Below, piece after piece: positions 24,046-31,174 of a stretch of DNA of 31,956 nt. Location: the NCBI GenBank assembly GCA_964448245.1, contig CAYUWF010000012.1, positions 1 to 31,956 on the forward strand. Reading direction: 5' to 3'. Each line of letters opens with the position of its first letter. The stretch's first letter is position 1. The notes below the pieces were generated by a model, which saw only the letters and a program-made list of their open reading frames with translations, had not been told where the DNA came from and ran no database searches. Source of the stretch: DATEVL01 sp964448245 (GTDB lineage Bacteria; Chloroflexota; Anaerolineae; Anaerolineales; E44-bin32). The position numbers and the translations under genes were made by a program.

Positions 24046-25428
24046 ATGTCCCCGACCCTGCCCCTCGTTCGCCTGCGGCGCGGGCGCGAGCGTTCGCTTC
24101 AGCACGGCCATCCCTGGTTGTTCTCCGGAGCAATCGAAGGGGTGGAAGGCTCCCCTGGCCCGGGCGAGACGGTCGACCTCGTCGACGCCAGCGGCCGCTG
24201 GCTGGCCCGCGCCGCGTACGCCCCGGCCTCCCGCATCGCCTGCCGGGTTTGGACCTTCGATCCGGATGAGCAAGTCGAAGCCGGCCTCATCGCCAAGCGG
24301 CTGACCGCGGCCATCGACCGGCGGAGCGAGCTGGCTCGTGGCGGAAAGGTCAACGCCTATCGTGAGGTCCACGCCGAGTCGGACCTGCTGCCGGGCGTCG
24401 TCGTCGACAACTACAACGGCGTCCGTGTGATTCAGCTGCTGACCCCGGGGGCCGACCGGTTTCGTGAGGACCTGATCGGGTTGCTCCGCGAGCGCGGGGA
24501 TTGCCGGGGAATCCATGAACGGTCCGACAACGACGCCCGGAGGCGGGAGGGCCTTGAGCCGCGGCGAGGCCCGCTGTGGGGGGACTCGCCTTCCGGGCTG
24601 ATGAGCATCGAGGAGTACGGCCTGGCCTTCCGCGTCGATATCGCCGAAGGACACAAGACCGGATTCTACCTCGACCAGCGCGAGAGCCGCAGGCTGGCGG
24701 CGGGCATACTCATGGGCGAGGACGTGCTCGACGCGTTCTGCTATACGGGCGGCTTCACGGTGGCCGCGCTGCGGGGCGGAGCGCGCCGGGTTCTCTCGAT
24801 CGATAGCTCACAGCGGGCGCTGGACCTCGCCGCGGAGAACATCCGCCTGAACGGGTTCGACCCGGCGATCGTCGATCGGACGGCCGGTGATGTCTTCGTC
24901 GAGCTCCGCCGCCTGCGCGACCAGGGGCGGACGTTCGACGCTATCGTCCTCGATCCGCCGCGTTTCGCGCCGACGGCCAGCCAGGTGCAGCGCGCGGCGC
25001 GGGGATACAAAGACATCAACCTCCTGGCGTTCAAGCTCCTGCGGCCGGGCGGACGGTTGATGACCTTCTCTTGCTCTGGCGGAGTGACCCCCGGGCTGTT
25101 CGAGCAGATTGTTGCGGGCGCGGCGCGTGACGCCGGCGCGCACGTCGTGATCGAAACATGGCTTGGCCAGCCGGCGGATCACCCGGTGGGAACGCACTTC
25201 CCCGAGGGAAGGTACCTGAAGGGGCTGATCTGCCGTAAGGGGACTTCGGGCTGGTATCCGGAAAAGGCCCTTCCGCGCTTTGCGGAGCAGGATGACCGAT
25301 TGCCGACGATGGGTCATTCCCGCGAAAGCGGCAATCCAGGATCGTCAAAGGCCTGGGCCCCCGCTTCCCCTTCGGGATGCGAAGCGCTATTCGCGGGGGC
25401 GACAGAATTCCTTTTGAGCGTCATTTGA
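24046..25428 (+). CDS. rlmI: RlmI-like 23S rRNA methyltransferase with a repeat-derived C-terminal tail
   Basis: Residues 1-398 match the RlmI family: an N-terminal PUA domain (LRLRRGRERSLQHGHPWLF region), the EEYGLAFRVDIAEGHKTGFYLDQR linker (read in two pieces), SAM motif I DAFCYTGGFT (229-238), DSSQRALDLA, motif IV VLDPPRFAP (301-309) and FSCSGGVTP. E. coli RlmI makes m5C1962 in 23S rRNA; family members can differ in position, so the symbol is provisional. Family proteins normally end near GLICRK (residue about 398). Here about 60 more residues follow, including GHSRESGNP, the translation of a common REP-like element. No Shine-Dalgarno sequence or -10 precedes the ATG at 24046. Confidence 0.9.
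   Translation: MSPTLPLVRLRRGRERSLQHGHPWLFSGAIEGVEGSPGPGETVDLVDASGRWLARAAYAPASRIACRVWTFDPDEQVEAGLIAKRLTAAIDRRSELARGGKVNAYREVHAESDLLPGVVVDNYNGVRVIQLLTPGADRFREDLIGLLRERGDCRGIHERSDNDARRREGLEPRRGPLWGDSPSGLMSIEEYGLAFRVDIAEGHKTGFYLDQRESRRLAAGILMGEDVLDAFCYTGGFTVAALRGGARRVLSIDSSQRALDLAAENIRLNGFDPAIVDRTAGDVFVELRRLRDQGRTFDAIVLDPPRFAPTASQVQRAARGYKDINLLAFKLLRPGGRLMTFSCSGGVTPGLFEQIVAGAARDAGAHVVIETWLGQPADHPVGTHFPEGRYLKGLICRKGTSGWYPEKALPRFAEQDDRLPTMGHSRESGNPGSSKAWAPASPSGCEALFAGATEFLLSVI
25313..25403 (+). repeat. REP/MITE-like element inside the methyltransferase 3' end
   Basis: The left end GTCATTCCCGCGAA (25313-25326) is the reverse complement, with 2 mismatches in 14, of the right end at 25390-25403. The family is recognisable by its translated SRESGNP peptide. 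The 91-bp element sits at the junction of two convergent genes and may fold into a bidirectional hairpin. Confidence 0.65.
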
Positions 25429-25452
25429 ACCGAACGCGTGTGCCCGCCGGTG

Positions 25453-26802
25453 CTAGTCTTTGCCGCCTTCCATTTTCCGGCGCATCGAGACCCCGACCGC
25501 TTGGCGGTGCAGCCGCTGGACACGGGCGGCGCCTTCGGTGTCGCCCGCGCCTTCCAGCCGCTGGGCCATCGAGAGCAACGTATTCAGAAAATCGGCGTCG
25601 AGCGCCTCGCCTGCCTGATCGATGCGGCGAATCGCGGCTGCCTCGTCGTCTTCCTCCAGAACCTCCTGGGCAAGCTGCAGGCCGGGCGGCAGACTCTCCT
25701 GGATGATTTGGCGCAGCCGGCGGTCGATCTCCGTCAGGCGTTCGAGTGTCTTTGCATCGCTGCGCTGCTGGGCCGCCTGCAAGTTGGCGGTCAACAGGCT
25801 CAGGAACAGGTCGTCCACGGCCGGCAAAGCCTGCGTCAGGGCTTGGTCCAGGTCTTCCGCCTGGACCAGCGCCTGGAGCACTTCCCCGACTTCCGCCACA
25901 CGCGCTTCCTGAGCGTCGTCGATTTCCTGCGTCACCCGCAGGAGCCTGTGGCGCACGTCCGCCATCCGTTCCTTCTCCGGCCCCTGGGCGCGGTCGATAC
26001 GATCGCTCAGCGTTTGGAAGAAGCCGTAGTCGAGCACGGGTCGGGCGAGGCTGGCGAGCGCCACCTGGCGTTCCTGGCTGGGCGCCTGCAGGATCAGATC
26101 GAGTACCGCCTCCCGGGTGAGGGGTTCCTTGATCTGGCCCAGGCTCTCTGCCGCCGAGCGGACTTCCGCCTCGCGGGCCATGATGCGCTTCCCATAAGAC
26201 GAGAAGGTTAGCACTTGTTCCAGTCGTTCACTCATGGCCCGGGCGCTGCGCGCGTCCCGGGCGGCCTGGAGGCTGACCGAGGCAAGTCGAAAGAAGACCT
26301 CGTCGAGCGAGGCATCGTGCTGGGCGACGAACGCCTGCAGGCCGTCCGCAGGGGTTCGCAGCAGGTCCTCCAGCAGGTGCACCCGTGCGCGCTGCTCGTC
26401 GAGCTGCTGGCGCGTGACGCCATCCGCCTGGAGGACGCGCTCGACCAGGCCCTCGGTTGTCAGGACGGCCTGCGGTTGGAACAGATAGCCCTTGCGCCGC
26501 TCCGCGGGGAGCTGGTTGATGGCCTGATTGATCAACTGGCCGAGGAGGCGGTCCTGTTCCGCCTTGGGAATGTTGATTTCGACGGGCAGGTAGGTCAGCA
26601 AGAGTTCATGACCCGGGTCGTGGTAGACGAGGGGCGTGGCCAGCTGACCCTCCCAACCACACGCCGGGCAGCGCACCCGATTGAGACTACCGCTCAGCAG
26701 GCGGGCCTTGGCGCCGGGATCGCGCTCGACGTCGATCAGTTGCTCGGCCCGGATCGACAACGGGGATTGGCAGTTAGGGCAGCGTACGTTCGACAGAGCC
26801 AA
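25453..26802 (-). CDS. CpXC-domain zinc-binding protein with long helical C-terminus
   Basis: The 449-aa product starts with a CpXC-type zinc domain: CPNC (C8, C11) and CPAC (C45, C48), followed by a beta strand VYHDPGHELLLTYLP typical of this domain. The rest (about residues 130-440) is predicted helical and rich in Q, E, A and L, and could be a coiled or repeat scaffold; no catalytic motif is seen. CpXC domains are known in bacteria and archaea but have no established function. The TTG start at 26802 is chosen because GAGGAG lies 5 nt upstream and the zinc motif begins within 10 residues. The histidine kinase gene ends 16 nt upstream, so the two form an operon and may share a sensing pathway. 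Confidence 0.82.
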   Translation of the reverse strand: MALSNVRCPNCQSPLSIRAEQLIDVERDPGAKARLLSGSLNRVRCPACGWEGQLATPLVYHDPGHELLLTYLPVEINIPKAEQDRLLGQLINQAINQLPAERRKGYLFQPQAVLTTEGLVERVLQADGVTRQQLDEQRARVHLLEDLLRTPADGLQAFVAQHDASLDEVFFRLASVSLQAARDARSARAMSERLEQVLTFSSYGKRIMAREAEVRSAAESLGQIKEPLTREAVLDLILQAPSQERQVALASLARPVLDYGFFQTLSDRIDRAQGPEKERMADVRHRLLRVTQEIDDAQEARVAEVGEVLQALVQAEDLDQALTQALPAVDDLFLSLLTANLQAAQQRSDAKTLERLTEIDRRLRQIIQESLPPGLQLAQEVLEEDDEAAAIRRIDQAGEALDADFLNTLLSMAQRLEGAGDTEGAARVQRLHRQAVGVSMRRKMEGGKD

Positions 26803-26818
26803 TGGGACTCCTCAGGAA

Positions 26819-28387
26819 CTACGGGATGGGGGGTTCCTCACGCGGGAGGGCGAAGCAGAAAGTGGCGCCGCGCCGGTTGCGCGCGTCAACCCAGATGCGG
26901 CCGCCGTGCGCCTCGACAATCGCCTTGGCCAGGAACAGGCCCAACCCGGTGCCCTTGGTATTGCGCGTGACCTCCGGCGAGCGGAAGAAACGGTCGAAGA
27001 CGTGCGGGGCATCCGCCGGATCGATCCCGCGCCCTTCGTCGGAGACGCACACGACGACCTCCGAGGGTTCGGCCTCGGCCCGTACGTGGATCTGGCTTCC
27101 GTCCGGCGAGTACTTGACGGCGTTGGAGAGCAGGTTGGCCACCACCTGGGTCAGGCGTTGCTCGTCGCCTCGCACCATCGGCAGATCGGCGGGGAGGTTG
27201 AGGGTGAACTCTCGGGATTCGGCCTGCGTTCGGAAGCGTGTCACAAGGCGCTCGAGCATGGGGCCGAGGGCGACGTCACCTGCGTCGAGGGCCAGCGCGC
27301 CGGCCTGAAGGCGCGAAGCGTCGAGCAGGTCGTCGATCAGGCCGGCCAGGTGGTCGGCCTCGTCCTCGATGACGGCCAGGCTGTCGCGCACGACGTCCGG
27401 GTCCCAGTTCGCATCGTCCCGGCGGAGCGTGCCGACGTAGCCCTTGATCAGGGCCACCGGGGTGCGCAGCTCGTGGCTGACGATCGAGATGAAGGTGCTC
27501 TTCAGTTCCTCGGCCTCGCGGAAGCGGGTGATATCGCGCAGGTTGGCGACGATCGAAACCAGCCGGCCTTCCGGCGACAGGGTGGGGGCGTAGGTGATGC
27601 CGACGCTCACCGCGCCGCCCTGGCGCCGCGGCAGCTCGCCCTCGAGGTATAGCGTGGCCTGGGGCGAGAGGGGCCAGCCGTCGGCCTCGGCCTGCTCGAG
27701 CGTGGGCCCCGGTTCGCGGCGGAGCCAGCGCAGCACCTCCTCCTGGGGCCGGCCGATCACTTCCTCCGGCGCGTAGCCGGTGAGGCGGGCGCAGGCGCGG
27801 TTGAAACGCAGGATGCGGTGCTGCGGGTCCAGCAGCAGGATCCCGTCGGCCGACGACTCGAGGACGGCATCGAGGTACTGGTGCTGCCGGTTGACCTCGG
27901 TGTACAGGCTGGCATTGCTGACGGCGATCGCCGCCTGAGAGGCGAACGCCTGGAGCAGGCGCCGGTCCTCGGCGGAGTAACTGCCTTCATAGGAGCGGAA
28001 TACAAAGATGACCCCCACGACGCGTCCGCGCGCGATCAGGGGCAGGCCGACTCCGTTCAGCAGGCCCATCGTGGCCGCCCGGGTGATCCGCTGCAGTCGC
28101 CGGTTGACCTCGGGCAGCGCGAAACGGGCCGGGTCGCCGTGGTCGGGGATGTCGCTCAGGAGGGGGTCGAGCTCACGCAGGAACTCGGTGCGGATCCCGT
28201 GCGAGGCCGCCAGGCGCCAGCCCCCGCCGTCGCCGCGCAGGGCCACGAGGCCGGCGTGGCTCGAGAGGAGCTGGGAGGCGGCCCGCAGAATCCGGGCCAG
28301 CACCGTCGTGAGGTCCAGCGCCTCACTGATCAACCGGTTGATGGCCAGCAGCTCATCTCGCTGGCGGACGCGGTAGTCGGGCAGCAT
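26819..28387 (-). CDS. GAF-PAS hybrid sensor histidine kinase, cytosolic
   Basis: The 522-aa kinase has no membrane helix. Residues about 15-160 form a GAF domain, about 170-290 a PAS domain (ILLLDPQHRILRFNRACARL), then a HisKA domain with SHELRTP (H305 is the phosphorylated histidine) and an HATPase_c domain with NLLSNAVKYSPDG (N box), DEGRGID (G1), FDRFFR (F box) and GTGLGL (G2). A GTP- or small-molecule-type GAF signal is possible. No response regulator gene is next to it, so the partner lies elsewhere or the output is the downstream CpXC protein. ATG at 28387 starts right after an open stretch; no strong Shine-Dalgarno sequence is seen. Confidence 0.93.
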   Translation of the reverse strand: MLPDYRVRQRDELLAINRLISEALDLTTVLARILRAASQLLSSHAGLVALRGDGGGWRLAASHGIRTEFLRELDPLLSDIPDHGDPARFALPEVNRRLQRITRAATMGLLNGVGLPLIARGRVVGVIFVFRSYEGSYSAEDRRLLQAFASQAAIAVSNASLYTEVNRQHQYLDAVLESSADGILLLDPQHRILRFNRACARLTGYAPEEVIGRPQEEVLRWLRREPGPTLEQAEADGWPLSPQATLYLEGELPRRQGGAVSVGITYAPTLSPEGRLVSIVANLRDITRFREAEELKSTFISIVSHELRTPVALIKGYVGTLRRDDANWDPDVVRDSLAVIEDEADHLAGLIDDLLDASRLQAGALALDAGDVALGPMLERLVTRFRTQAESREFTLNLPADLPMVRGDEQRLTQVVANLLSNAVKYSPDGSQIHVRAEAEPSEVVVCVSDEGRGIDPADAPHVFDRFFRSPEVTRNTKGTGLGLFLAKAIVEAHGGRIWVDARNRRGATFCFALPREEPPIP

Positions 28388-28449
28388 CGTTTAGCCGGGC
28401 GTCAGATGACTCATCAACGTGTTGAACCCGCCCCTGACCGTCGCCTTGC

Positions 28450-28475
28450 GCCGCGGACGGCGTTCCGGCCGCGGC
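28450..28475 (-). terminator. Strong GC hairpin after the aminotransferase gene
   Basis: An 11-position stem (gccgcggAcgg / ccgGccgcggc, one mismatch) closes on a 4-nt loop (cgtt), 34 nt past the aminotransferase stop and 62 nt before the histidine kinase start. It lacks a U tract, but its position between two same-strand genes suggests a terminator. The remaining 28388-28509 spacer shows no clear promoter. Confidence 0.5.
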
Positions 28476-28509
28476 GAGGGGAAAGCGGGGGGGCGGCCTC
28501 GGCGTACCC

Positions 28510-29832
28510 TCAGTCCAATCCTTGCGCCTCGGCTTCGCCGATCGCCGCGTCGAGGATCTGCAGCCCCTCATCGAGCAGCCGCTGCGGTATGTTGAGGGGC
28601 GGGGAGAGGCGGACGGTGCTTTCGCCGCAGCCGAGCAACAGCAGCCCGTGGCCGAAGGCCCGGTCGAGGATCCGGTCGCGCAGCCGGGTGGCGAATTCCT
28701 TCGACTGTCGGTCTTTGACGAACTCGACGCCGACCATCAGGCCTTTGCCGCGGACGTGGCCGATGCTGGGATGTCGGCACTGAATCTCGGCCAGGGCGTC
28801 CATGGCATAGGCGCCCATTTCAACGGCGTTCTGCAGCAACCCGTCCTCGATAATCTCGATTGTAGACAGGGCGGCGACGCAAGCCAGGGGATTGCCGCCG
28901 TAGGTATTGCCGTGAGCCCCCTGCGGCCAATCCATGATGCTGGCGCGGGCGATGGTCGCTCCTAGGGGCACGCCCGAGGCGATCCCCTTGGCGGCACAAA
29001 CGATGTCGGGCTCGACACCCCAGTTCTCCACGGCCCACCACTTACCGGTGCGGCCCATGCCGCTCTGGACCTCGTCGACGATGAGCAGGATCCCGTACTT
29101 GTCGCACAGACGGCGCAGCGCCGGGAAGAAGCCGTCGGGGGGGACGATGTAGCCGCCTTCGCCCTGGATCGGTTCGACCAGGATCGCGGCGCATTCGTCC
29201 GGCGGCACGGCCCGGGCCAATACGACGTCCTCGATGTAGCGCACGACGGTCTCCCCGTAGTCGCCGCCATTAAGGGCCAGAACAGGCCGGTAGGGGTCAG
29301 GGAAGGGGACGTGGGCCACCCCGCCCATCACCGGCATAAACCCCTTCCGCTGGGCGGGTTTGCTCGTAGTGAAGGCCAAGGCCCCCATCGTGCGGCCGTG
29401 GAATCCTCCATAGAAGCCGATGAACTGTGTGCGGCCCGTATGGTGCCGGGCGAGCTTGATGGCGGCCTCGACGGCCTCCGCCCCGGAGTTCCCCAGGAAG
29501 ACCATCGCTGGTTCACGGAAGGGGGCGATCCCGGCTAGGCGCTCCGACAGGCGGACCCAGGCCGGGTGGTAATAGTCCGAGGAGATGTGCAGGAACTTCT
29601 GGGCCTGGGCGGTGACCGCCTCGACGACCTTGGGATGACTGTGCCCGGTGGAACAGACGGCGATGCCGGCTGCCAGGTCGATGAACCGGTTGCCATCGAC
29701 GTCCCACACTTCAGATCCCTTGCCACGGTCCATGACGAACGGCGCGGCCCGTGGGTAGGAGGGGGAGACGACGGCCCGGTCGCGTTCCAGCACTTCGCGG
29801 GCCTTCGGCCCCGGCAAGCTGTAGGTCTTCAC
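28510..29832 (-). CDS. Class III aminotransferase (acetylornithine/ornithine/GABA aminotransferase family)
   Basis: The 440-aa product is a fold-type I class III PLP aminotransferase. Seen motifs: GNSGAEA phosphate-binding loop (114-120), YGGFHGRTMGA (141-151), the E-PIQGEGG motif near 220-227, DEVQSGMGRTGKW (253-265) and the PLP lysine in AAKGIASGVPLGA (K282). The relatives include GABA, ornithine and acetylornithine aminotransferases, and some archaeal homologues of this subgroup are broad-range amino-acid racemases, so the substrate is uncertain. The GTG start at 29832 is chosen by the GGGAGGT ribosome binding site 7 nt upstream. The transcript has an estimated 114-nt leader with a hairpin directly beside that site. 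Confidence 0.92.
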   Translation of the reverse strand: MKTYSLPGPKAREVLERDRAVVSPSYPRAAPFVMDRGKGSEVWDVDGNRFIDLAAGIAVCSTGHSHPKVVEAVTAQAQKFLHISSDYYHPAWVRLSERLAGIAPFREPAMVFLGNSGAEAVEAAIKLARHHTGRTQFIGFYGGFHGRTMGALAFTTSKPAQRKGFMPVMGGVAHVPFPDPYRPVLALNGGDYGETVVRYIEDVVLARAVPPDECAAILVEPIQGEGGYIVPPDGFFPALRRLCDKYGILLIVDEVQSGMGRTGKWWAVENWGVEPDIVCAAKGIASGVPLGATIARASIMDWPQGAHGNTYGGNPLACVAALSTIEIIEDGLLQNAVEMGAYAMDALAEIQCRHPSIGHVRGKGLMVGVEFVKDRQSKEFATRLRDRILDRAFGHGLLLLGCGESTVRLSPPLNIPQRLLDEGLQILDAAIGEAEAQGLD

Positions 29833-29840
29833 CGAATCTG

Positions 29841-29864
29841 ACCTCCCGGCTCCTACTTGGAGCC
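29841..29864 (-). promoter_or_regulatory. Shine-Dalgarno site with adjoining leader hairpin
   Basis: On the minus strand a 6-bp hairpin GGCTCC-AAGTA-GGAGCC (29848-29864) ends directly at the Shine-Dalgarno sequence GGGAGGT (29841-29847). This placement could modulate ribosome access. No known riboswitch motif was recognised. Confidence 0.4.
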
Positions 29865-29952
29865 TTCCCGGTGACGAGGCGCCGGGACCCCGCGGCACGA
29901 GGCATGCGTGCGGGGGGGGGCCGCGCAAGCGGCGACGGCCCCGGGACCGAAG

Positions 29953-29958
29953 ATTATA
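29953..29958 (-). promoter_or_regulatory. Extended -10 promoter (TGCTATAAT) of the aminotransferase gene
   Basis: The minus strand reads TGC followed by TATAAT, a perfect extended -10. No good -35 is found 17 nt upstream. Further upstream, 29989-29998 is a perfect 10-bp palindrome, TGTATATACA, possibly an operator. The leader to the GTG start is about 114 nt and includes a run of nine C residues (29912-29920). Confidence 0.6.
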
Positions 29959-29988
29959 GCATTGGCGCTTTGTCGCCCTCGCTTCCAG

Positions 29989-29998
29989 TGTATATACA
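29989..29998. promoter_or_regulatory. Palindrome TGTATATACA, possible operator
   Basis: The 10-bp palindrome is perfect and AT-rich inside a GC-rich region. It lies about 45-55 bases upstream of the predicted aminotransferase start point, at the truncated edge of the ligase remnant. It could be a regulator site or a fortuitous sequence at a junction. Confidence 0.25.
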
Positions 29999-30003
29999 GT
30001 TGT

Positions 30004-31028
30004 GGAGCTCCCCTCCACCAGCACAATCTGGTCGCCCATTCGCTGCAGATCCACAGCTGGATGACGCAGTGCCGCGACGGCCAGGAAATCGTCCTGATGG
30101 CCATCCCGATTGTCCACGTCTTTGGGATGGTCGCCGGGATGTCGTTCGCTGTTCGCAGCGGCGCCTCGATGGTGATGATCCCCAACCCGCGCGACCTGAA
30201 GGACGTGCTGCAAAACATCGACAAGTACCGGCCGACGGTCTTCCCCGGCGTTCCGACCCTGTACAACGCCATCAACAACCATCCCGACGTCGCCGCCGGG
30301 AAGTACAAGCTGACTTCGATCAAAGCCTGTATCTCCGGATCGGCGCCTCTCCTGCGGGAGACGAAGGACCGGGTCGAAGCCCTGACGGGCGGCAAACTCG
30401 TGGAAGGCTTCGGCCTCTCGAGGCGCCGACGGCGACGCACTGCAACCCGCTCCAGGGCGAGACGCGGGCCGGATCGATTGGGCTGCCCTTCCCCGACGTC
30501 GACTGCCGGATCGTGTCGCTGGATGACGGGGTGACCGTGCTGGGGGTCGGCGAGATCGGAGAGCTGGCCATCCGCTCGCCGAACGTGATGCGCGGCTACC
30601 AAGAAATGCCGACCGAAACCACCAACACGTTGCGCGACGGCTGGCTCTTCACCGGCGACATCGCCCGGATGGACCAGGACGGCTACTTCTACATCGTCGA
30701 CCACAAAAAGGAACTGATCAAGCCGGGCGGCTTCCAGGTGTGGCCGCGCGAGGTGGAAGAGGAGATCGCCAAGAATCCAAAGGTGCTCGAGGTCGGCGTG
30801 GTCGGGATTCCGGATGCCTACCGCGGCGAGACGGTCAAGGCCTGGGTCGTCGTGCGGCCCGGCGAGACGCTGACCGAGGACGAAGTCAAGGCCTTGTGCC
30901 AGGAGAGGATGGCGTCCTTCAAGGTCCCGACGCAGGTCGAGTTCCGCAGCGAACTGCCCAAGACGACGATCGGCAAGATCCTGCGGCGAGAATTGGTGCG
31001 GCAGGACAAGGAGAAGCAGCCGGCGTAG
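30004..31028 (+). pseudogene. fadD-like: Remnant of a long-chain acyl-CoA ligase (AMP-binding), 5'-truncated and frameshifted
   Basis: Homology to AMP-forming acyl-CoA synthetases begins near HQHNLVAHSLQIHSW (about 30016) and continues with PIVHVFG, PTVFPGVPTLYNA and EGFGLS in one frame up to 30420. It then goes on as EAPTATHCNPLQGETRAGSIG, DGWLFTGDIARMDQDGYFYI, DHKKELIK and GKILRRELV in another frame. One missing G at about 30420 would restore the reading (LSEAPT). The first roughly 200-250 residues, including the TGGTTGxPKG nucleotide-binding loop, are absent; the expected upstream space is taken by the aminotransferase promoter. The product cannot be an active ligase. A sequencing or assembly error could explain the frameshift but not the missing N-terminus. 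C-terminal codons look like normal genes. Confidence 0.85.
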
Positions 31029-31121
31029 GGAGCGCGGCGGCGACGACCGACATCCCCACGAGGATCGTGCGGGGGAGGGGCAGGGGTGGGGGAAAAATGG
31101 TGAACAATGCACCGCGAAAGC

Positions 31122-31147
31122 AAAGAGGCCGGTTGCACGGCCCCTTT
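31122..31147. terminator. Hairpin between the ligase remnant and ftsH
   Basis: AAAGAGGCCG (31122-31131) pairs with CGGCCCCTTT (31138-31147) with one mismatch and a 6-nt loop, in the spacer between convergent genes. The A-rich left and T-rich right edges suit a bidirectional terminator, although the tails are short. Confidence 0.5.
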
Positions 31148-31174
31148 GCGATATTCCACGGTTGAGGCGAGGGA

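Noticed and set aside
25438..26211. A 257-codon + frame opposite the CpXC gene.
   Set aside because: The minus-strand gene has a strong ribosome binding site and CxxC pairs; the opposite frame has no motif or start signal.
28391..28450. A short minus-strand peptide frame ending GGFNTLMSHLTPG just before the histidine kinase.
   Set aside because: It looks protein-like at its end, but has no start codon with a ribosome binding site, and its upstream part is an Arg/Pro-rich run within the hairpin region.
29853..31112. A 419-codon minus-strand frame opposite the ligase remnant.
   Set aside because: Its composition is that of an antisense shadow. The + strand shows clear acyl-CoA ligase motifs in two frames.
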